Numbered from the stretch's first letter, positions 1 through 8,409 are shown. The stretch: 64,000 nucleotides of DNA from HGM11416 sp034104345 (GCA_034104345.1 JAXEDY010000019.1:77268-141267), one strand, 5' to 3'. Made by a program: numbers and translations. The notes: a model not told the origin generated them from the sequence alone.

Positions 1-38
1 CTTCTCTTTTATATCTTTATGTGTTATTTCCGTTTAAA

Positions 39-689
39 TTATTTCTCTGCCGTCTGCGATTTAAAAGTTTTGTAATAATCGCAAAATTTGTTTATTTCGC
101 AAACTTCGCATTTTTGCCCGCGCGCTTTGCACACTTCGCGCCCGTAAAAAATAAGATAGTGGTGAAAATTCGACCATTTTTCTTTGGGCAAAACGGCTTT
201 TAACTGTTTTTCGGTGTTAAGCGTATCTTTTGCTTTTGCAAGTCCAAGCCTGTTTGCAACCCGAAAAACGTGAGTGTCCACCGCGATCGCCTGCTTCGAA
301 AACGCAACCGCCGATACCACGTTGGCGGTTTTTCTGCCAACGCCCGCAAGCGAGCAAAGATCGTTAAAATCGCTCGGCACTTTTCCGCCGAATTTTTGCA
401 CTACGTCGCGGCTTGCCGACAAAATATGTTCGGCTTTCGACCGATAAAGTCCGCACGAAAATATATATTTTTCAAGTTCGGATCTACTTAGCGTAAGCAT
501 TTTTTGCGGCGTATTATAATCTTTGAACAACACCGCCGTAACCTTGTTCACGCGTTCGTCGGTGCATTGCGCCGAAAGCATTACCGCAATCAATAGTTCG
601 TATTCGCTTTCGAATTTTAATTTAGGAACGGGGTTTGGATACCTTTTTTCAAAATATTCTATAAGCTCGTTTACGTCGTTTTTATCCAT
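39..689 (-). CDS. nth: Endonuclease III (DNA glycosylase/AP lyase)
   Basis: Base-excision-repair enzyme that removes oxidised pyrimidines and nicks abasic sites. The 216-residue protein is full length for the family. The helix-hairpin-helix (LAGVGRKTAN, about 114-123) holds the catalytic Lys120, and VDTHVFR holds the catalytic Asp138. Four cysteines at 187, 194, 197 and 203 have the C-X6-C-X2-C-X5-C spacing of the [4Fe-4S] cluster. All of these fall at the same residue numbers as in the E. coli enzyme. It is read leftwards and ends close to the window edge; no partner gene is visible upstream. Very secure call. Confidence 0.97.
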   Translation of the reverse strand: MDKNDVNELIEYFEKRYPNPVPKLKFESEYELLIAVMLSAQCTDERVNKVTAVLFKDYNTPQKMLTLSRSELEKYIFSCGLYRSKAEHILSASRDVVQKFGGKVPSDFNDLCSLAGVGRKTANVVSAVAFSKQAIAVDTHVFRVANRLGLAKAKDTLNTEKQLKAVLPKEKWSNFHHYLIFYGREVCKARGQKCEVCEINKFCDYYKTFKSQTAEK

Positions 690-710
690 ATATTTTTATC
701 CGAATATGTC

Positions 711-738
711 GATAACGGGCTTATAGCCCGACTTTTTT
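711..738 (-). repeat. Palindromic element copy 1 (intergenic)
   Basis: On the minus strand it reads AAAAAAGTCGGGCTATAAG and continues CCCGTTATC. The GGCACTTT end seen in other copies is missing. Read on the plus strand, the GGGCTTATAGCCC hairpin is followed by GACTTTTTT and looks like an intrinsic terminator. Confidence 0.85.
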
Positions 739-835
739 GTTTTTTTGCGCAACGCTTGTGCGCCGTGTTTGCACTCAACTTTTCGCTTAAATTTAAAGCG
801 TGCTTTTGCGCCGACTTTTCGGCGTGGTCCGCACC

Positions 836-1114
836 ATGCCAGACAAGATTAAAACGAACCGCGGTCTTGCGACCGTGTTTTTGCTAATACGTCGTTGCGT
901 TCGCGTGTTATACGTCAAGTATTAACGCGCTCACGCGCCTTGTCTTATCTAAAAACATGGGCGCAGGACTTGCATGCAACCAAAACACCGCTATTTTCGA
1001 TGATTTTTGTTAAAGACGAACGCCGACGTACTTAACGTACTTCAAGTGAGTGTTTAGCAAAAAGAGCGTAAATATCGGCGTTTTGGCGGGGTTCGGCTTA
1101 CTCTTGTCTGGCAT
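836..1114. mobile_element. MITE-like fold-back element with 13-bp terminal inverted repeats
   Basis: ATGCCAGACAAGA (836-848) is a perfect inverted match of TCTTGTCTGGCAT (1102-1114). Inside, 979-1015 and 1058-1091 form a long imperfect palindrome (CCAAAACACCG near the left arm, CGGCGTTTTGG near the right) around a centre containing ACGTACTTAACGTACTT. No open reading frame spans the element. This fits a non-autonomous transposable element or a large structured repeat; no transposase is present in the window. The rest of the 690-1132 gap is repeat copy 1 and nothing else I recognise. Confidence 0.6.
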
Positions 1115-1132
1115 AGTTAAAAATTTCCGCTT

Positions 1133-1777
1133 CTATTTTTTAAGCGCCTTTTTAAGCCTGAACGCAAGCACCGCTGCAAAAACCGCAAGCACCAAGTCTT
1201 TCGGCAAATACAACAGGTTATAATAAACCGCGGCGTGCCAAACGTCGGTTCTGCCCATATACAAATTCCATATCAAAAGAAAATACGGAATACCCAAAGC
1301 GTAATCGGCAACGACGCCCGAAAGCGCGGCAACGCAACAACGTTTAAACGACGCTTCTTTATTTCCGGCGATAACGCCCGAAATAAAAGCCGCTAAAATA
1401 AAGCCTAAAATATACCCGAACGTGGGGCGCACCGCGGCTGAAAAACCGCCCGCTCCGCCCGAAAAAACGGGCAAATGGCACATAAACCCCATAAAAAAGT
1501 AAACGCCCATAGCCGCCGAACCTTTTTTTGCGCCTAAAATAAGCCCGCAAAGCACGCAGATTGTGGTTTGAAAGGTAAGAGGAACGGGATAAAACGGGAT
1601 TGAAACGAACAACGTAAACACTATCATAACCGCACAAAACAGCGCTATTACGGCGGCGTCTTTTGCCAAATCGACCGAACTATAACGCTTTTTTGCGTTT
1701 TCTACAGACTGCGAAGTTAAAGCCGCGCCCGCAGAATTTGCGTCGTTACAACCCTTTTCGAAAAAATGTTTTTTCAT
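1133..1777 (-). CDS. bioY: BioY-family biotin transporter, ECF S component
   Basis: Integral membrane substrate-binding subunit of an energy-coupling-factor biotin transporter. The family pattern is clear: PVPLTFQT, then LPVFSGGAGG and PTFGYILGF, with about six hydrophobic segments. The 215-residue length is a little above the usual 180-200 because of a hydrophilic N-terminal stretch of about 35 residues. The ORF could extend 27 codons upstream, but a TTGACA-N17-TAAAAT promoter lies inside that stretch and ends 7 bases before this ATG. I therefore take this ATG as the start, on a leaderless message. The ECF energising subunits (EcfA/A'/T) are not in the window. Confidence 0.9.
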   Translation of the reverse strand: MKKHFFEKGCNDANSAGAALTSQSVENAKKRYSSVDLAKDAAVIALFCAVMIVFTLFVSIPFYPVPLTFQTTICVLCGLILGAKKGSAAMGVYFFMGFMCHLPVFSGGAGGFSAAVRPTFGYILGFILAAFISGVIAGNKEASFKRCCVAALSGVVADYALGIPYFLLIWNLYMGRTDVWHAAVYYNLLYLPKDLVLAVFAAVLAFRLKKALKK

Positions 1778-1784
1778 ACCCCGA

Positions 1785-1813
1785 ATTTTACCATACCGCC
1801 GCGCAGATGTCAA
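1785..1813 (-). promoter_or_regulatory. Promoter of bioY (leaderless)
   Basis: On the minus strand TTGACA (1808-1813), a 17-base spacer, and TAAAAT (1785-1790) with an extended TGG just upstream. The ATG lies 7 bases after the -10 box, so the transcript should begin at or next to the start codon. Confidence 0.75.
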
Positions 1814-1865
1814 CCTTTTAATAGGTTTTATCATATAAACAGGCGCGCCCGGACGCAAAACGCGG

Positions 1866-1920
1866 CAAAAAACGCGCCTTTACGCGCCGAAACAAAACTG
1901 CTCGGCGCGTAAAGGCGTTT
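1866..1920 (-). terminator. Intrinsic terminator after the DUF3343 gene
   Basis: Nearly perfect long stem (about 19 bp, AACGCGCCTTTACGCGCCGA pairing with its complement at 1902-1920). On the minus strand it is followed by GTTTTTTGCC. It ends the leftward transcript from the gene at 1978-2232. Confidence 0.8.
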
Positions 1921-1977
1921 AAAAAAACAAAAACGACTTTCGTTAAAAAGTTTTTTTTAAAATTTATAAGTCGCTTA

Positions 1978-2232
1978 TCAGGCAAGGCGCGAAAGGCTTA
2001 CTCTGCCTCCGTCCTTTTTTATGCGATAAACGCCGTGAAAAGTGGGATAATACCCTCGTTTTACAAGCGCGTATGCGTTATAAGCGTAGCGGTCGTTAAT
2101 GCTTACCGAAAACCCGCAACCGAGTTTTATTTCTTTAGGCGTAGCGACAACTCTGCCGCCAAACCCCGAAAGAGAACAATTCTCGGCAAATTCGAAAACT
2201 TCGGTTTTTGATTTAAAAGCAACTATCGTCAT
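1978..2232 (-). CDS. DUF3343 protein (putative Se/S carrier-like)
   Basis: 84 residues. The pattern is ATPKEIKLGCGFSVSI in the middle with an N-terminal TIVAFKSKTEVFEFAE strand-helix, which matches the small DUF3343 family annotated as putative Se/S carrier proteins. A conserved Cys sits in KLGCG. The start is supported by AAGGAG five bases upstream. It is divergent from, and 128 bp away from, a cysteine desulfurase. DUF3343 genes commonly neighbour such enzymes, so a sulfur or selenium relay is the reasonable guess. The biochemical role of the family is not firmly established. Confidence 0.78.
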   Translation of the reverse strand: MTIVAFKSKTEVFEFAENCSLSGFGGRVVATPKEIKLGCGFSVSINDRYAYNAYALVKRGYYPTFHGVYRIKKDGGRVSLSRLA

Positions 2233-2360
2233 GTTTTCTCCTTCGTAAAACGAAGCGGAGCCGAAGCCCGCAACAAATCGGCAAGGCGGAATTTTGCCAT
2301 GTTTTTAACATAATCCCGCTTAATATATAATATATTATTACCGAAACGAAAAGGTGAAAG

Positions 2361-3497
2361 ATGATATATTTCGATAACGCAGCAACGGGCGGATACAAGC
2401 CGTCGCAGGTTTACGAAAGTGCGGTTACCTGCATGAAATATCTTAACGTGAACGCGGGGCACAGCGGACACAGGCTTGCGATGCACGCCGAAAATCAGGT
2501 TTATAAAACGCGCAAACTTCTGGCAAGTTTTTTCGGCGCGAGCGCCGTAGAGCGCGTTATTTTTACGAAAAACTGCACCGAAGCGTTAAACCTTGCCATT
2601 TTGGGCACGGCGAAAAAAGGAGGAAACGTTATCGTAAGCGTTTACGAACACAACAGCGTTCTGCGCCCCCTTTATTATCTGCGCGACCGCGGAATTATCA
2701 CCATTACCGTGGCAACGCCCGCAAGCGATTCGGGCGCGATACTCGCGTCGGATATAGAACGCGCGATAAAAAGCAATACCTATATGGTTTGTTTAAGCGG
2801 CGCTTCGAACGTGACGGGCGTTATAAACGATTACGAAGGCATAGGCGCGTTGCTTAAAGACAAAAACATTATTTTTCTGCTCGACGCCGCGCAAGCCGCC
2901 GGTCACACTTACATAGACATGCAAAAACAAAACATAAACGCTTTGTGCGCGGCGGGGCATAAGGGGCTTGACGCGATTCAAGGTTCGGGTTGTTTGCTTT
3001 TCGATAAAAACGTAAATATTTCGCCCACGTTTTTCGGCGGAAGCGGCACCGAAACTTTTGCAGAAAGGCCGTCGGGTTACCCGGAACTTTTAGAATGCGG
3101 AACGCTTAATCTGCCCGCGATTTTTTCGCTTTACGAAGGCGTTTTATACAATGCCGAAAACATGGCGTATAAACAACAGATTCTGCTTTCGCTTACCAAA
3201 CGCCTTTGCGAAAATTTGAGCAAAAACAAAAACGTTACCCTTTATTCGCGTCAAAACCCCGCGGGCATAGTGTCGTTTGCCTATAACGGACATTCGTCGC
3301 AGGAAATAGCGGGCGTTTTATCCGATTATTACGACATCGCCGTACGCGGCGGTTATCATTGCGCCCCGCTTACGCACAAGTTTTTGCACACCGACGAAAA
3401 CGGGCTTGTTCGCGTAAGTTTTTCAGAAGCAAACACAAACGCCGAACTCGACGAATTTATTTATGCCATAAACGATTTACCCTGCCACCTTGCCTGA
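2361..3497 (+). CDS. Cysteine desulfurase-family PLP enzyme
   Basis: Class-V aminotransferase fold, 378 residues, ready to mobilise sulfur (or selenium) from cysteine as a persulfide. It begins MIYFDNAATG, typical of the family. The region SVYEHNSVLRPL holds the PLP-stacking His, AAGHKGLDA the PLP-binding Lys, and RGGYHCAPLTHKF the catalytic Cys. An AAGGTG ribosome binding site precedes the ATG. The closest grouping is the IscS/NifS-like family often paired with DUF3343/YedF genes rather than the SufS of a suf operon, since no sufU/sufB lies nearby. Divergent partner: the DUF3343 gene. Confidence 0.9.
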   Translation: MIYFDNAATGGYKPSQVYESAVTCMKYLNVNAGHSGHRLAMHAENQVYKTRKLLASFFGASAVERVIFTKNCTEALNLAILGTAKKGGNVIVSVYEHNSVLRPLYYLRDRGIITITVATPASDSGAILASDIERAIKSNTYMVCLSGASNVTGVINDYEGIGALLKDKNIIFLLDAAQAAGHTYIDMQKQNINALCAAGHKGLDAIQGSGCLLFDKNVNISPTFFGGSGTETFAERPSGYPELLECGTLNLPAIFSLYEGVLYNAENMAYKQQILLSLTKRLCENLSKNKNVTLYSRQNPAGIVSFAYNGHSSQEIAGVLSDYYDIAVRGGYHCAPLTHKFLHTDENGLVRVSFSEANTNAELDEFIYAINDLPCHLA

Positions 3498-3670
3498 ACT
3501 TACCAAAGCGATTTTGCAAGTTTTTTATAAAAATTTGCTTAACCTTTGCGCTCGTTACGGCATAAAATAATAACGTAACGGCAAGAAGCCGCGAAAAAGC
3601 GAATGAAAAATTTGCGCTGTTTGCAAAACCGAGCTCGAAAAACTTTAACGTTAAAATTTTAATTTAAATA

Positions 3671-3705
3671 AAAAGTCGCGCTATAAGCCCGTTAACGGCA
3701 CTTTC
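3671..3705 (+). repeat. Palindromic element copy 2 (intergenic)
   Basis: AAAAGTCGCGCTATAAGCCC followed by GTTAACGGCACTTT. It lies between the convergent desulfurase and arsR-like genes. Read leftwards it is terminator-like (stem then GACTTTTTA) and lies downstream of the ArsR gene, which may use it to end transcription. The rest of 3498-3867 holds the terminator at 3723-3758 and nothing else recognised. Confidence 0.9.
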
Positions 3706-3722
3706 GCGCTTTTTAAAAAACA

Positions 3723-3758
3723 AGCGGCTAAGACCAAAAGTCTTAACCGCCGTTTTTT
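3723..3758 (+). terminator. Intrinsic terminator, convergent gene pair
   Basis: GCGGCTAAGAC pairs with GTCTTAACCGC around a CAAAA loop and is followed by CGTTTTTTAT on the plus strand. A run of A residues upstream makes it usable in both directions. Confidence 0.8.
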
Positions 3759-3867
3759 ATCCCCTTCTATTTTTTTTGCAAACGCGTTTTTGCGTGTGTG
3801 TTTGCCTGTTACGTTTATCTTTTTACTATATCGTTATATATAATATGTATTCTCGGATTTTTAAAGG

Positions 3868-4230
3868 TTAAAACCCTAAAAATTCTACGCCTTTAAGCAT
3901 AACGTCGCTTAAAAGTTCGTCTTTAAGCGAATAGAAAATAACTTTGCCTTCTCTGCGCGAAACAACCGCGTCGAGATTTTTCAAAAGCCTTAACTGGTGG
4001 CTTAAAGTAGTTTGATTGACCTTTAAAACGTTGGATAAATCGCTTACGCACATTTCGGATATGGCAAGTGCCGAAACGATTTTCAGCCTTGTTTTGTCCG
4101 AAAAAATCGTAAAAAACCCTTCAAGTTCGCTTAAAACGTCGTCTCCTATGGCGTAATCGTTTAAAAGCGCGTAAGTCCGCTTGTCGAGCATAGTAAAATT
4201 ATGCTCTTTAACAGCCGCTTGCATCTGCAT
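3868..4230 (-). CDS. ArsR-family winged-helix transcriptional regulator
   Basis: Small metal- or stress-sensing repressor type, 120 residues from the chosen ATG. The DNA-binding core is DKTRLKIVSAL, then MCVSDLSNVLKVNQTTLSHQLRLLKNL and the wing REGKVIFYSL. One cysteine sits in EMCVSDL, where CadC-type sensors have ELCVCDL, so a metal site is possible but not shown. The ORF extends 9 codons upstream, but GGGGAG eight bases before this ATG fixes the start here. No obvious target gene is adjacent; the plus-strand gene at 4398 is divergent. Confidence 0.85.
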   Translation of the reverse strand: MQMQAAVKEHNFTMLDKRTYALLNDYAIGDDVLSELEGFFTIFSDKTRLKIVSALAISEMCVSDLSNVLKVNQTTLSHQLRLLKNLDAVVSRREGKVIFYSLKDELLSDVMLKGVEFLGF

Positions 4231-4397
4231 AATTTCATCTCCCCTTTCGTTCGGCAACGTATTTTATTTTTTAAACCGAACGTCCTTTTTTATAATTCTA
4301 TTTTAAACTATGTTTTCACAAGTGTCAACGCCTGCACTTTAAAAAATTTGTCATATTTTGGGTTGTTACGCAATAAAATGTAAATAAGGAGTGAATT

Positions 4398-4592
4398 ATG
4401 AATATTAATCTCGCTTTTATCGGACTTTTGTTCTTGCTATACACCGGCGGCGAAATAAATTCAACTGAATTGTTGCTTTTGCTTGCACTTATAAGCGCTT
4501 CGAGTTACCATTCGCTTTGCCGCGGAAATTCACAGAATTCAACGCAGAATTCAACCACCCAAACGACGACCACAACCACTACTTTAAATTGA
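4398..4592 (+). CDS. Small hydrophobic protein with Thr-rich tail, unknown
   Basis: 64 residues. One or two hydrophobic segments (about 5-16 and 25-34) are followed by a Ser/Asn/Thr tail ending in a run of seven threonines. AAGGAG sits seven bases before the ATG, which argues it is translated, and a terminator-like hairpin follows. I do not recognise the family. The Thr-rich tail may be partly repeat-driven. Confidence 0.55.
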   Translation: MNINLAFIGLLFLLYTGGEINSTELLLLLALISASSYHSLCRGNSQNSTQNSTTQTTTTTTTLN

Positions 4593-4641
4593 TTTTACGA
4601 AACATTTATAAGGCAAATATAAGGCAAAATTAAAAAAACAA

Positions 4642-4678
4642 AAACGACGGAACGATTTTTCGCTTCGCCGTTTTTTAT
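4642..4678 (+). terminator. Terminator-like hairpin after the small membrane gene
   Basis: AACGACGGAACGA pairs with TCGCTTCGCCGTT with two mismatches, then a run of six T. It lies between convergent genes. Confidence 0.55.
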
Positions 4679-4723
4679 ATTTTATTTTTATTTGGGTTTT
4701 GCTTATTTTCGGCGCTGTTTTTA

Positions 4724-5494
4724 TTATTCGGTCCCGATTTTCGGGTTTTCAAAATCGCCTGCAGCTCCGTCGGCTTCGGTTTTTTCAATCTTTTCGGTTT
4801 TATCGGTTTTTTCGATTTTTGCGGCGTTTAAAGCGAATTTTTTCTTTACGCCGTCGATGTTCTGCACCGCTTTTTCGGCTTTTTTCTTTTGCATTTCGTT
4901 TAAAATTCTAAGTCCGAAAAACAACGTAAGCCCTATTTGAACGGGAACTGCGCCGATAAAAATTAAATACGCTTCGCTCCATACCAAATTCAAAAAGGTC
5001 GGCGTTAAAAATATAGAAAGAGCAATCGTCCATAAAAGCCCCGTTACGAAAATAAGGGTTGCCCAGATTTTGCCCCATAAGGCGTTAAATACGATTAAAA
5101 CTATAAAAGTTACGGGAATTGCGTAAATAAAAGCAAGCGTAAGCGCCTGTGCGGGCAGCCCCGCCCAACTTAAAAACACATAAACGGCGGTTGACACCAC
5201 CCACACCAACACGACCGAAATTATCGTAATCAAAAATTTCTGCGCGGCGGTTAAACGGCGGGTTTTTATATTCTTTTTAATGTCGGTATTTTCGGTAAGC
5301 AAACAATCTACGCCGACGTCGAAAATATCCGCAATTTTTTTTATGGTTTCAACGTCGGGAAGCGCTTCCGCCCGTTCCCACTTAGAAACCGCTTTATCCG
5401 AATAATTTAATTTTTCGGCGAGTTCGGCTTGCGTCATTTTATAAATTTTACGTAAATCGCAAATATTTTTCGCCACGATTTCTTTAAGTTCCAT
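4724..5494 (-). CDS. XRE-family HTH protein with membrane domain
   Basis: 256 residues. Residues 1-65 are a Cro/C1-type helix-turn-helix (MTQAELAEKLNYSDKAVSKWERAEALPD). Residues 85-200 hold four or five hydrophobic segments, and the C-terminal 45 residues are a charged Lys/Glu-rich tail. This is the common Clostridia architecture of a membrane-tethered DNA-binding protein; ligand and targets are unknown. There is no ribosome binding site: a TTGTTT-N17-TAAAAT promoter ends six bases before the ATG, so the message is predicted leaderless. Confidence 0.8.
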   Translation of the reverse strand: MELKEIVAKNICDLRKIYKMTQAELAEKLNYSDKAVSKWERAEALPDVETIKKIADIFDVGVDCLLTENTDIKKNIKTRRLTAAQKFLITIISVVLVWVVSTAVYVFLSWAGLPAQALTLAFIYAIPVTFIVLIVFNALWGKIWATLIFVTGLLWTIALSIFLTPTFLNLVWSEAYLIFIGAVPVQIGLTLFFGLRILNEMQKKKAEKAVQNIDGVKKKFALNAAKIEKTDKTEKIEKTEADGAAGDFENPKIGTE

Positions 5495-5500
5495 AAGGCT

Positions 5501-5529
5501 ATTTTAACACAGGAAGACAAAAAAAACAA
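5501..5529 (-). promoter_or_regulatory. Promoter of the XRE-membrane gene (leaderless)
   Basis: Minus strand: TTGTTT (5524-5529), 17-base spacer ending TGT, TAAAAT (5501-5506), then six bases to the ATG. Confidence 0.6.
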
Positions 5530-5648
5530 GCGTATTTTTACCGAAAAAAGCATTTTTGCAGAGCGTGATATAAAAATTCGACGAGTTTTTTTATTTTTTT
5601 CGTTTTTATAATTTTTGCTTATTTTTTATTTTTTTACGCGCCCGTTTT

Positions 5649-5722
5649 AAAAAGTGCCCCTATAAGCCCGTTAACGGCACTCTACCCGCAGTAGAAACGT
5701 TAAAATTACGCTCTACCGAAGA
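5649..5722 (+). repeat. Palindromic element copy 3, long form
   Basis: Core CTATAAGCCC then GTTAACGGCACT, flanked by AAAGTGCC, which pairs with GGCACT(TT) as an outer stem. Similarity to the copy at 6823 continues about 40 bases past the core (TCTAC, GTAGAA, GTTAAAA, TCTACCG), giving a longer unit of about 65 bp. Nothing else is recognised in 5530-5929 apart from AT-rich sequence leading to degV. Confidence 0.88.
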
Positions 5723-5929
5723 AAAATTTTTAGTGGACGAAAGGCGGAAACGTGTGGAGCGACAAAGCGGAGTTTTTTCTTGCTTTTTTTGTTTTAAAAC
5801 GTATACTGAAAGCATAATAAGTTTTACGCTTTATAAAAACCAAAGCGCAAAAAGCGACAAGCGCGCGACTTGTTATTTATTAAAAAGTAAACACAAAAAA
5901 ATAAAATAAAACGAAAACAGGTGAAAGAC

Positions 5930-6928
5930 ATGAATATAGCAATTTCATCAGATAGCGGAATCGACTTAAACAAAGAAACCCTAACCCGCTACGACATACG
6001 CACCATACCTTTTGAAATTCTGCTTGGCAACGATAACCGTTACGACGGCGAAGTTGCTTCGAAGGAAATAACCGACTTCGTTGCAAAAACGAAAACTTTG
6101 CCCAAAACGGGCGCGATAAACGTTTACAGGTTTGAAGAACATTTTAAAAACCTTTTAAGCGATTACGATGCGGTTATTCATTTTTCGATGTCGAGCGAAG
6201 TTTCGTCGGCTTGCAAAAACGCAATCGAAGCGGCAAAAAAATTTAATAACGTTTACGTTGTAGACACCCGCTCGTTATCTACGGGCATCGCCCTGCTTGC
6301 GATTTACGCCCGCGAACTTGCATGCCGAAACTTTTTACCCGCGCAAATAATCGAAAAATGCAAAAGCCGCATCGATAAACTTCAGGTAAGCACGATAATC
6401 GCGCGGCTCGACTATCTTTACAAAGGCGGCAGATGCAGCGCCTTGCAACTTTTCGGTGCCAACGTTTTAAAACTTCGCATACAGATAGTCGTTAAAAACG
6501 GAAAACTTTCGCCCGCTAAAAAATACCGCGGCAGCATGGATTCGTGCGTTGAGAAATATATAAACGACACGCTCGAAACATATAATAACCCCGACCTTTC
6601 GCGCGCGTTTATAACCGCCACCAGCATCGACGCTTCGATTATTGAAAAAGCTAAAAACACGCTTTTAAAACGCGGATTTAAAGAAGTCATCGTAACCGAA
6701 GCGGGCGGGGCGGTCACAAGCCACGCGGGTGAAAACGCGTTAGGCGTGCTTTATTTAAACGACGGCGAGCCGGAAAACGTTCCCGCTTTAAAACCGCATG
6801 GACTTATTGAACGCATAAAACGCGGCTATAAGCCCGTTATCGGCACTCTACTCTCGGTAGAATGGTTAAAAATCAATTCTACCGCAGGTTTTCACATCGT
6901 AGACAAACTTTCGTTTACAAACGCTTGA
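5930..6928 (+). CDS. DegV-family lipid-binding protein, element-extended C-terminus
   Basis: DegV/FakB-type protein that binds a fatty acid and presents it to a fatty-acid kinase. It has ISSDSGIDL at the N-terminus, then FSMSSEVSSACKNA, DTRSLSTGIALL, RLDYLYKGGRCSALQ and TSHAGENALGVLY. It is paralogous to the next gene across its length, but where that protein ends, this one runs on about 45 residues. The extension is encoded by the long form of the palindromic element (GYKPVIGTL...). I chose the ATG at 5930 over the in-frame GTG nine bases earlier because AGGTGAAAG is then well placed. No fakA lies nearby. Confidence 0.9.
   Translation: MNIAISSDSGIDLNKETLTRYDIRTIPFEILLGNDNRYDGEVASKEITDFVAKTKTLPKTGAINVYRFEEHFKNLLSDYDAVIHFSMSSEVSSACKNAIEAAKKFNNVYVVDTRSLSTGIALLAIYARELACRNFLPAQIIEKCKSRIDKLQVSTIIARLDYLYKGGRCSALQLFGANVLKLRIQIVVKNGKLSPAKKYRGSMDSCVEKYINDTLETYNNPDLSRAFITATSIDASIIEKAKNTLLKRGFKEVIVTEAGGAVTSHAGENALGVLYLNDGEPENVPALKPHGLIERIKRGYKPVIGTLLSVEWLKINSTAGFHIVDKLSFTNA
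6823..6887 (+). repeat. Palindromic element copy 4, inside degV
   Basis: Long-form copy, read in frame as R-GYKPVIGTL-LSVEW. It matches copy 3 upstream of the same gene for about 65 bases, so degV is flanked by direct copies. Confidence 0.92.
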
Positions 6929-7079
6929 TTTTTTGGTTCTTAACAAATATACTCTTATAGTAAAAAGTTTTTATTAAACTTATTAAGCAAAGTTTTGCGC
7001 CTTATCGGGCTGCGCGTTAAGCGTTCGGGCTTTTTTCGCCCTGATTTTTCGCCCAAAAAAGGCCGCAAAGGAGCGTTAT

Positions 7080-7937
7080 ATGAGAATAGCAATATCCGCA
7101 GAAAGCACTATCGACCTTCCGAAAGAGATTTTAAACCAATACGACATACACACCGTTCCGTTTACCGTTCTTTTGGGCGAACAAAGCCGACTCGACGGCG
7201 AGATAGGCGTTCAAGAAATAGTGGACTATGTTAACAAAACAAAAATTTTGCCTAAAACCAGCGCGGTAAACGCCTATCAGTTCGAAGAGCACTTCGGCAA
7301 TCTGTTAAAAGATTACGACGCGGTAATTCACTTTTCGCTTTCGAGCGAAATTTCGTCGGCGTGCCAGAATGCCAAAGAGGTTGCAAAAAAACTCGGCAAC
7401 GTTTACGTTATAGATACCCGCACCTTATCTACAGGTATCGCACTTCTTGCCATTTACGCTTCGAAGCTTGCAAAAAAAGGCTTGACTCCCGAAGAAATAG
7501 TTGAAAAATGCGAAAAACGCATACCAAACCTTCAGGTAAGTTTCGTGCTTGCTCGTCTCGACTATCTTTATAAAGGCGGCAGGTGCAGCGCCCTGCAACT
7601 TTTCGGGGCTAACCTTTTAAAACTCCGCGTTCAGATTTTGCTTAAAGACGGCAAAATGACGCCCGCTAAAAAATATCGCGGCAATATGGACGCCTGCATC
7701 AGAAATTACGTTAACGATACCCTGGAAGTTTTTAACAACCCCGATTTAAGTCAGGTGTTTATTACCGCCACCACACCATCCGATGAACAGAACTCTTTCG
7801 TATCCGAAATTTTGAAAGAACATGGCTTTAAAAATATTACCCTTACAACAGCGGGCGCAACGATAACCAGCCACTGCGGCGAAAACTGCCTTGGAATTCT
7901 GTATATCAACGACGGCGGCACCGACGACTTCGAATAA
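7080..7937 (+). CDS. DegV-family lipid-binding protein (second paralogue)
   Basis: 285 residues, normal length for the family (about 280). It has the same landmarks as its neighbour: ISAESTIDLP, FSLSSEISSACQNA, DTRTLSTGIALL, RLDYLYKGGRCSALQ and TSHCGENCLGILY. AAAGGAG is seven bases before the ATG. The tandem arrangement, 151 bp apart, suggests a duplication, with the two paralogues probably differing in acyl-chain preference (inference from studied FakB pairs). Confidence 0.93.
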   Translation: MRIAISAESTIDLPKEILNQYDIHTVPFTVLLGEQSRLDGEIGVQEIVDYVNKTKILPKTSAVNAYQFEEHFGNLLKDYDAVIHFSLSSEISSACQNAKEVAKKLGNVYVIDTRTLSTGIALLAIYASKLAKKGLTPEEIVEKCEKRIPNLQVSFVLARLDYLYKGGRCSALQLFGANLLKLRVQILLKDGKMTPAKKYRGNMDACIRNYVNDTLEVFNNPDLSQVFITATTPSDEQNSFVSEILKEHGFKNITLTTAGATITSHCGENCLGILYINDGGTDDFE

Positions 7938-8000
7938 GAAATAAGATAAAATATTATCCGAAGATAAGCAATATAAATATTTTCCGAAAAATATATTATA

Positions 8001-8028
8001 TTATCTACGTTATCTTATCTACGTTATC
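8001..8028. repeat. Tandem 14-bp direct repeat
   Basis: TTATCTACGTTATC occurs twice in direct succession after the second degV. No function is evident. Confidence 0.7.
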
Positions 8029-8061
8029 GGAACGAAACCGAATTTTGCAAACCTCCTTTTA

Positions 8062-8140
8062 GCCCGAAACACAATTTTTATTATCTCCTTTTTGGTTTCG
8101 GGCATCCGTTAAAGCACCTGCTTGCACAGGTGCTTTTTTT
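8062..8140 (+). terminator. Hairpin plus intrinsic terminator after degV pair
   Basis: GCCCGAAAC (8062-8070) pairs with GTTTCGGGC (8095-8103). Just after, AGCACCTG pairs with CAGGTGCT (8113-8134) and is followed by seven T. The second hairpin is a classical terminator for the degV transcript. Confidence 0.8.
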
Positions 8141-8308
8141 GCGCGTTTTTTATTTTTTTCTACAATTTCCGTTTGCTCGGCTTTTTGCTTTTTTTCAAAC
8201 GCCCGCAGATACCGGTCTTTATCGTAATTTTTTATTTTTTACACGAATAACTTGTCCGCAAAACAAAACTCGTAAGTTGCGGCGCCTACGACCTTCCGCA
8301 TAAACAAC

Positions 8309-8340
8309 AAAAAGCCAGCCTATAAGTCGATTTTCGGCAT
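8309..8340 (+). repeat. Palindromic element copy 5 (divergent subtype)
   Basis: AAGCCAGCCTATAAGTCGA followed by TTTTCGGCAT. It belongs to a second subtype in which GTCGATT replaces GCCCGTT. Apart from this, 8141-8376 holds nothing I recognise. Confidence 0.65.
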
Positions 8341-8376
8341 ATTTAACGTTAAGTGACTGAGAACAAACAAAAAAAT

Positions 8377-8409
8377 AAAAGCCGCGGGTATTTCTATCTG
8401 CGGCTTTTT
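8377..8409. terminator. Bidirectional terminator-like hairpin
   Basis: AAAAGCCGC pairs with GCGGCTTTTT with T runs on both strands. On the minus strand it would end the candidate RNA at 8466-8580. Confidence 0.65.
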
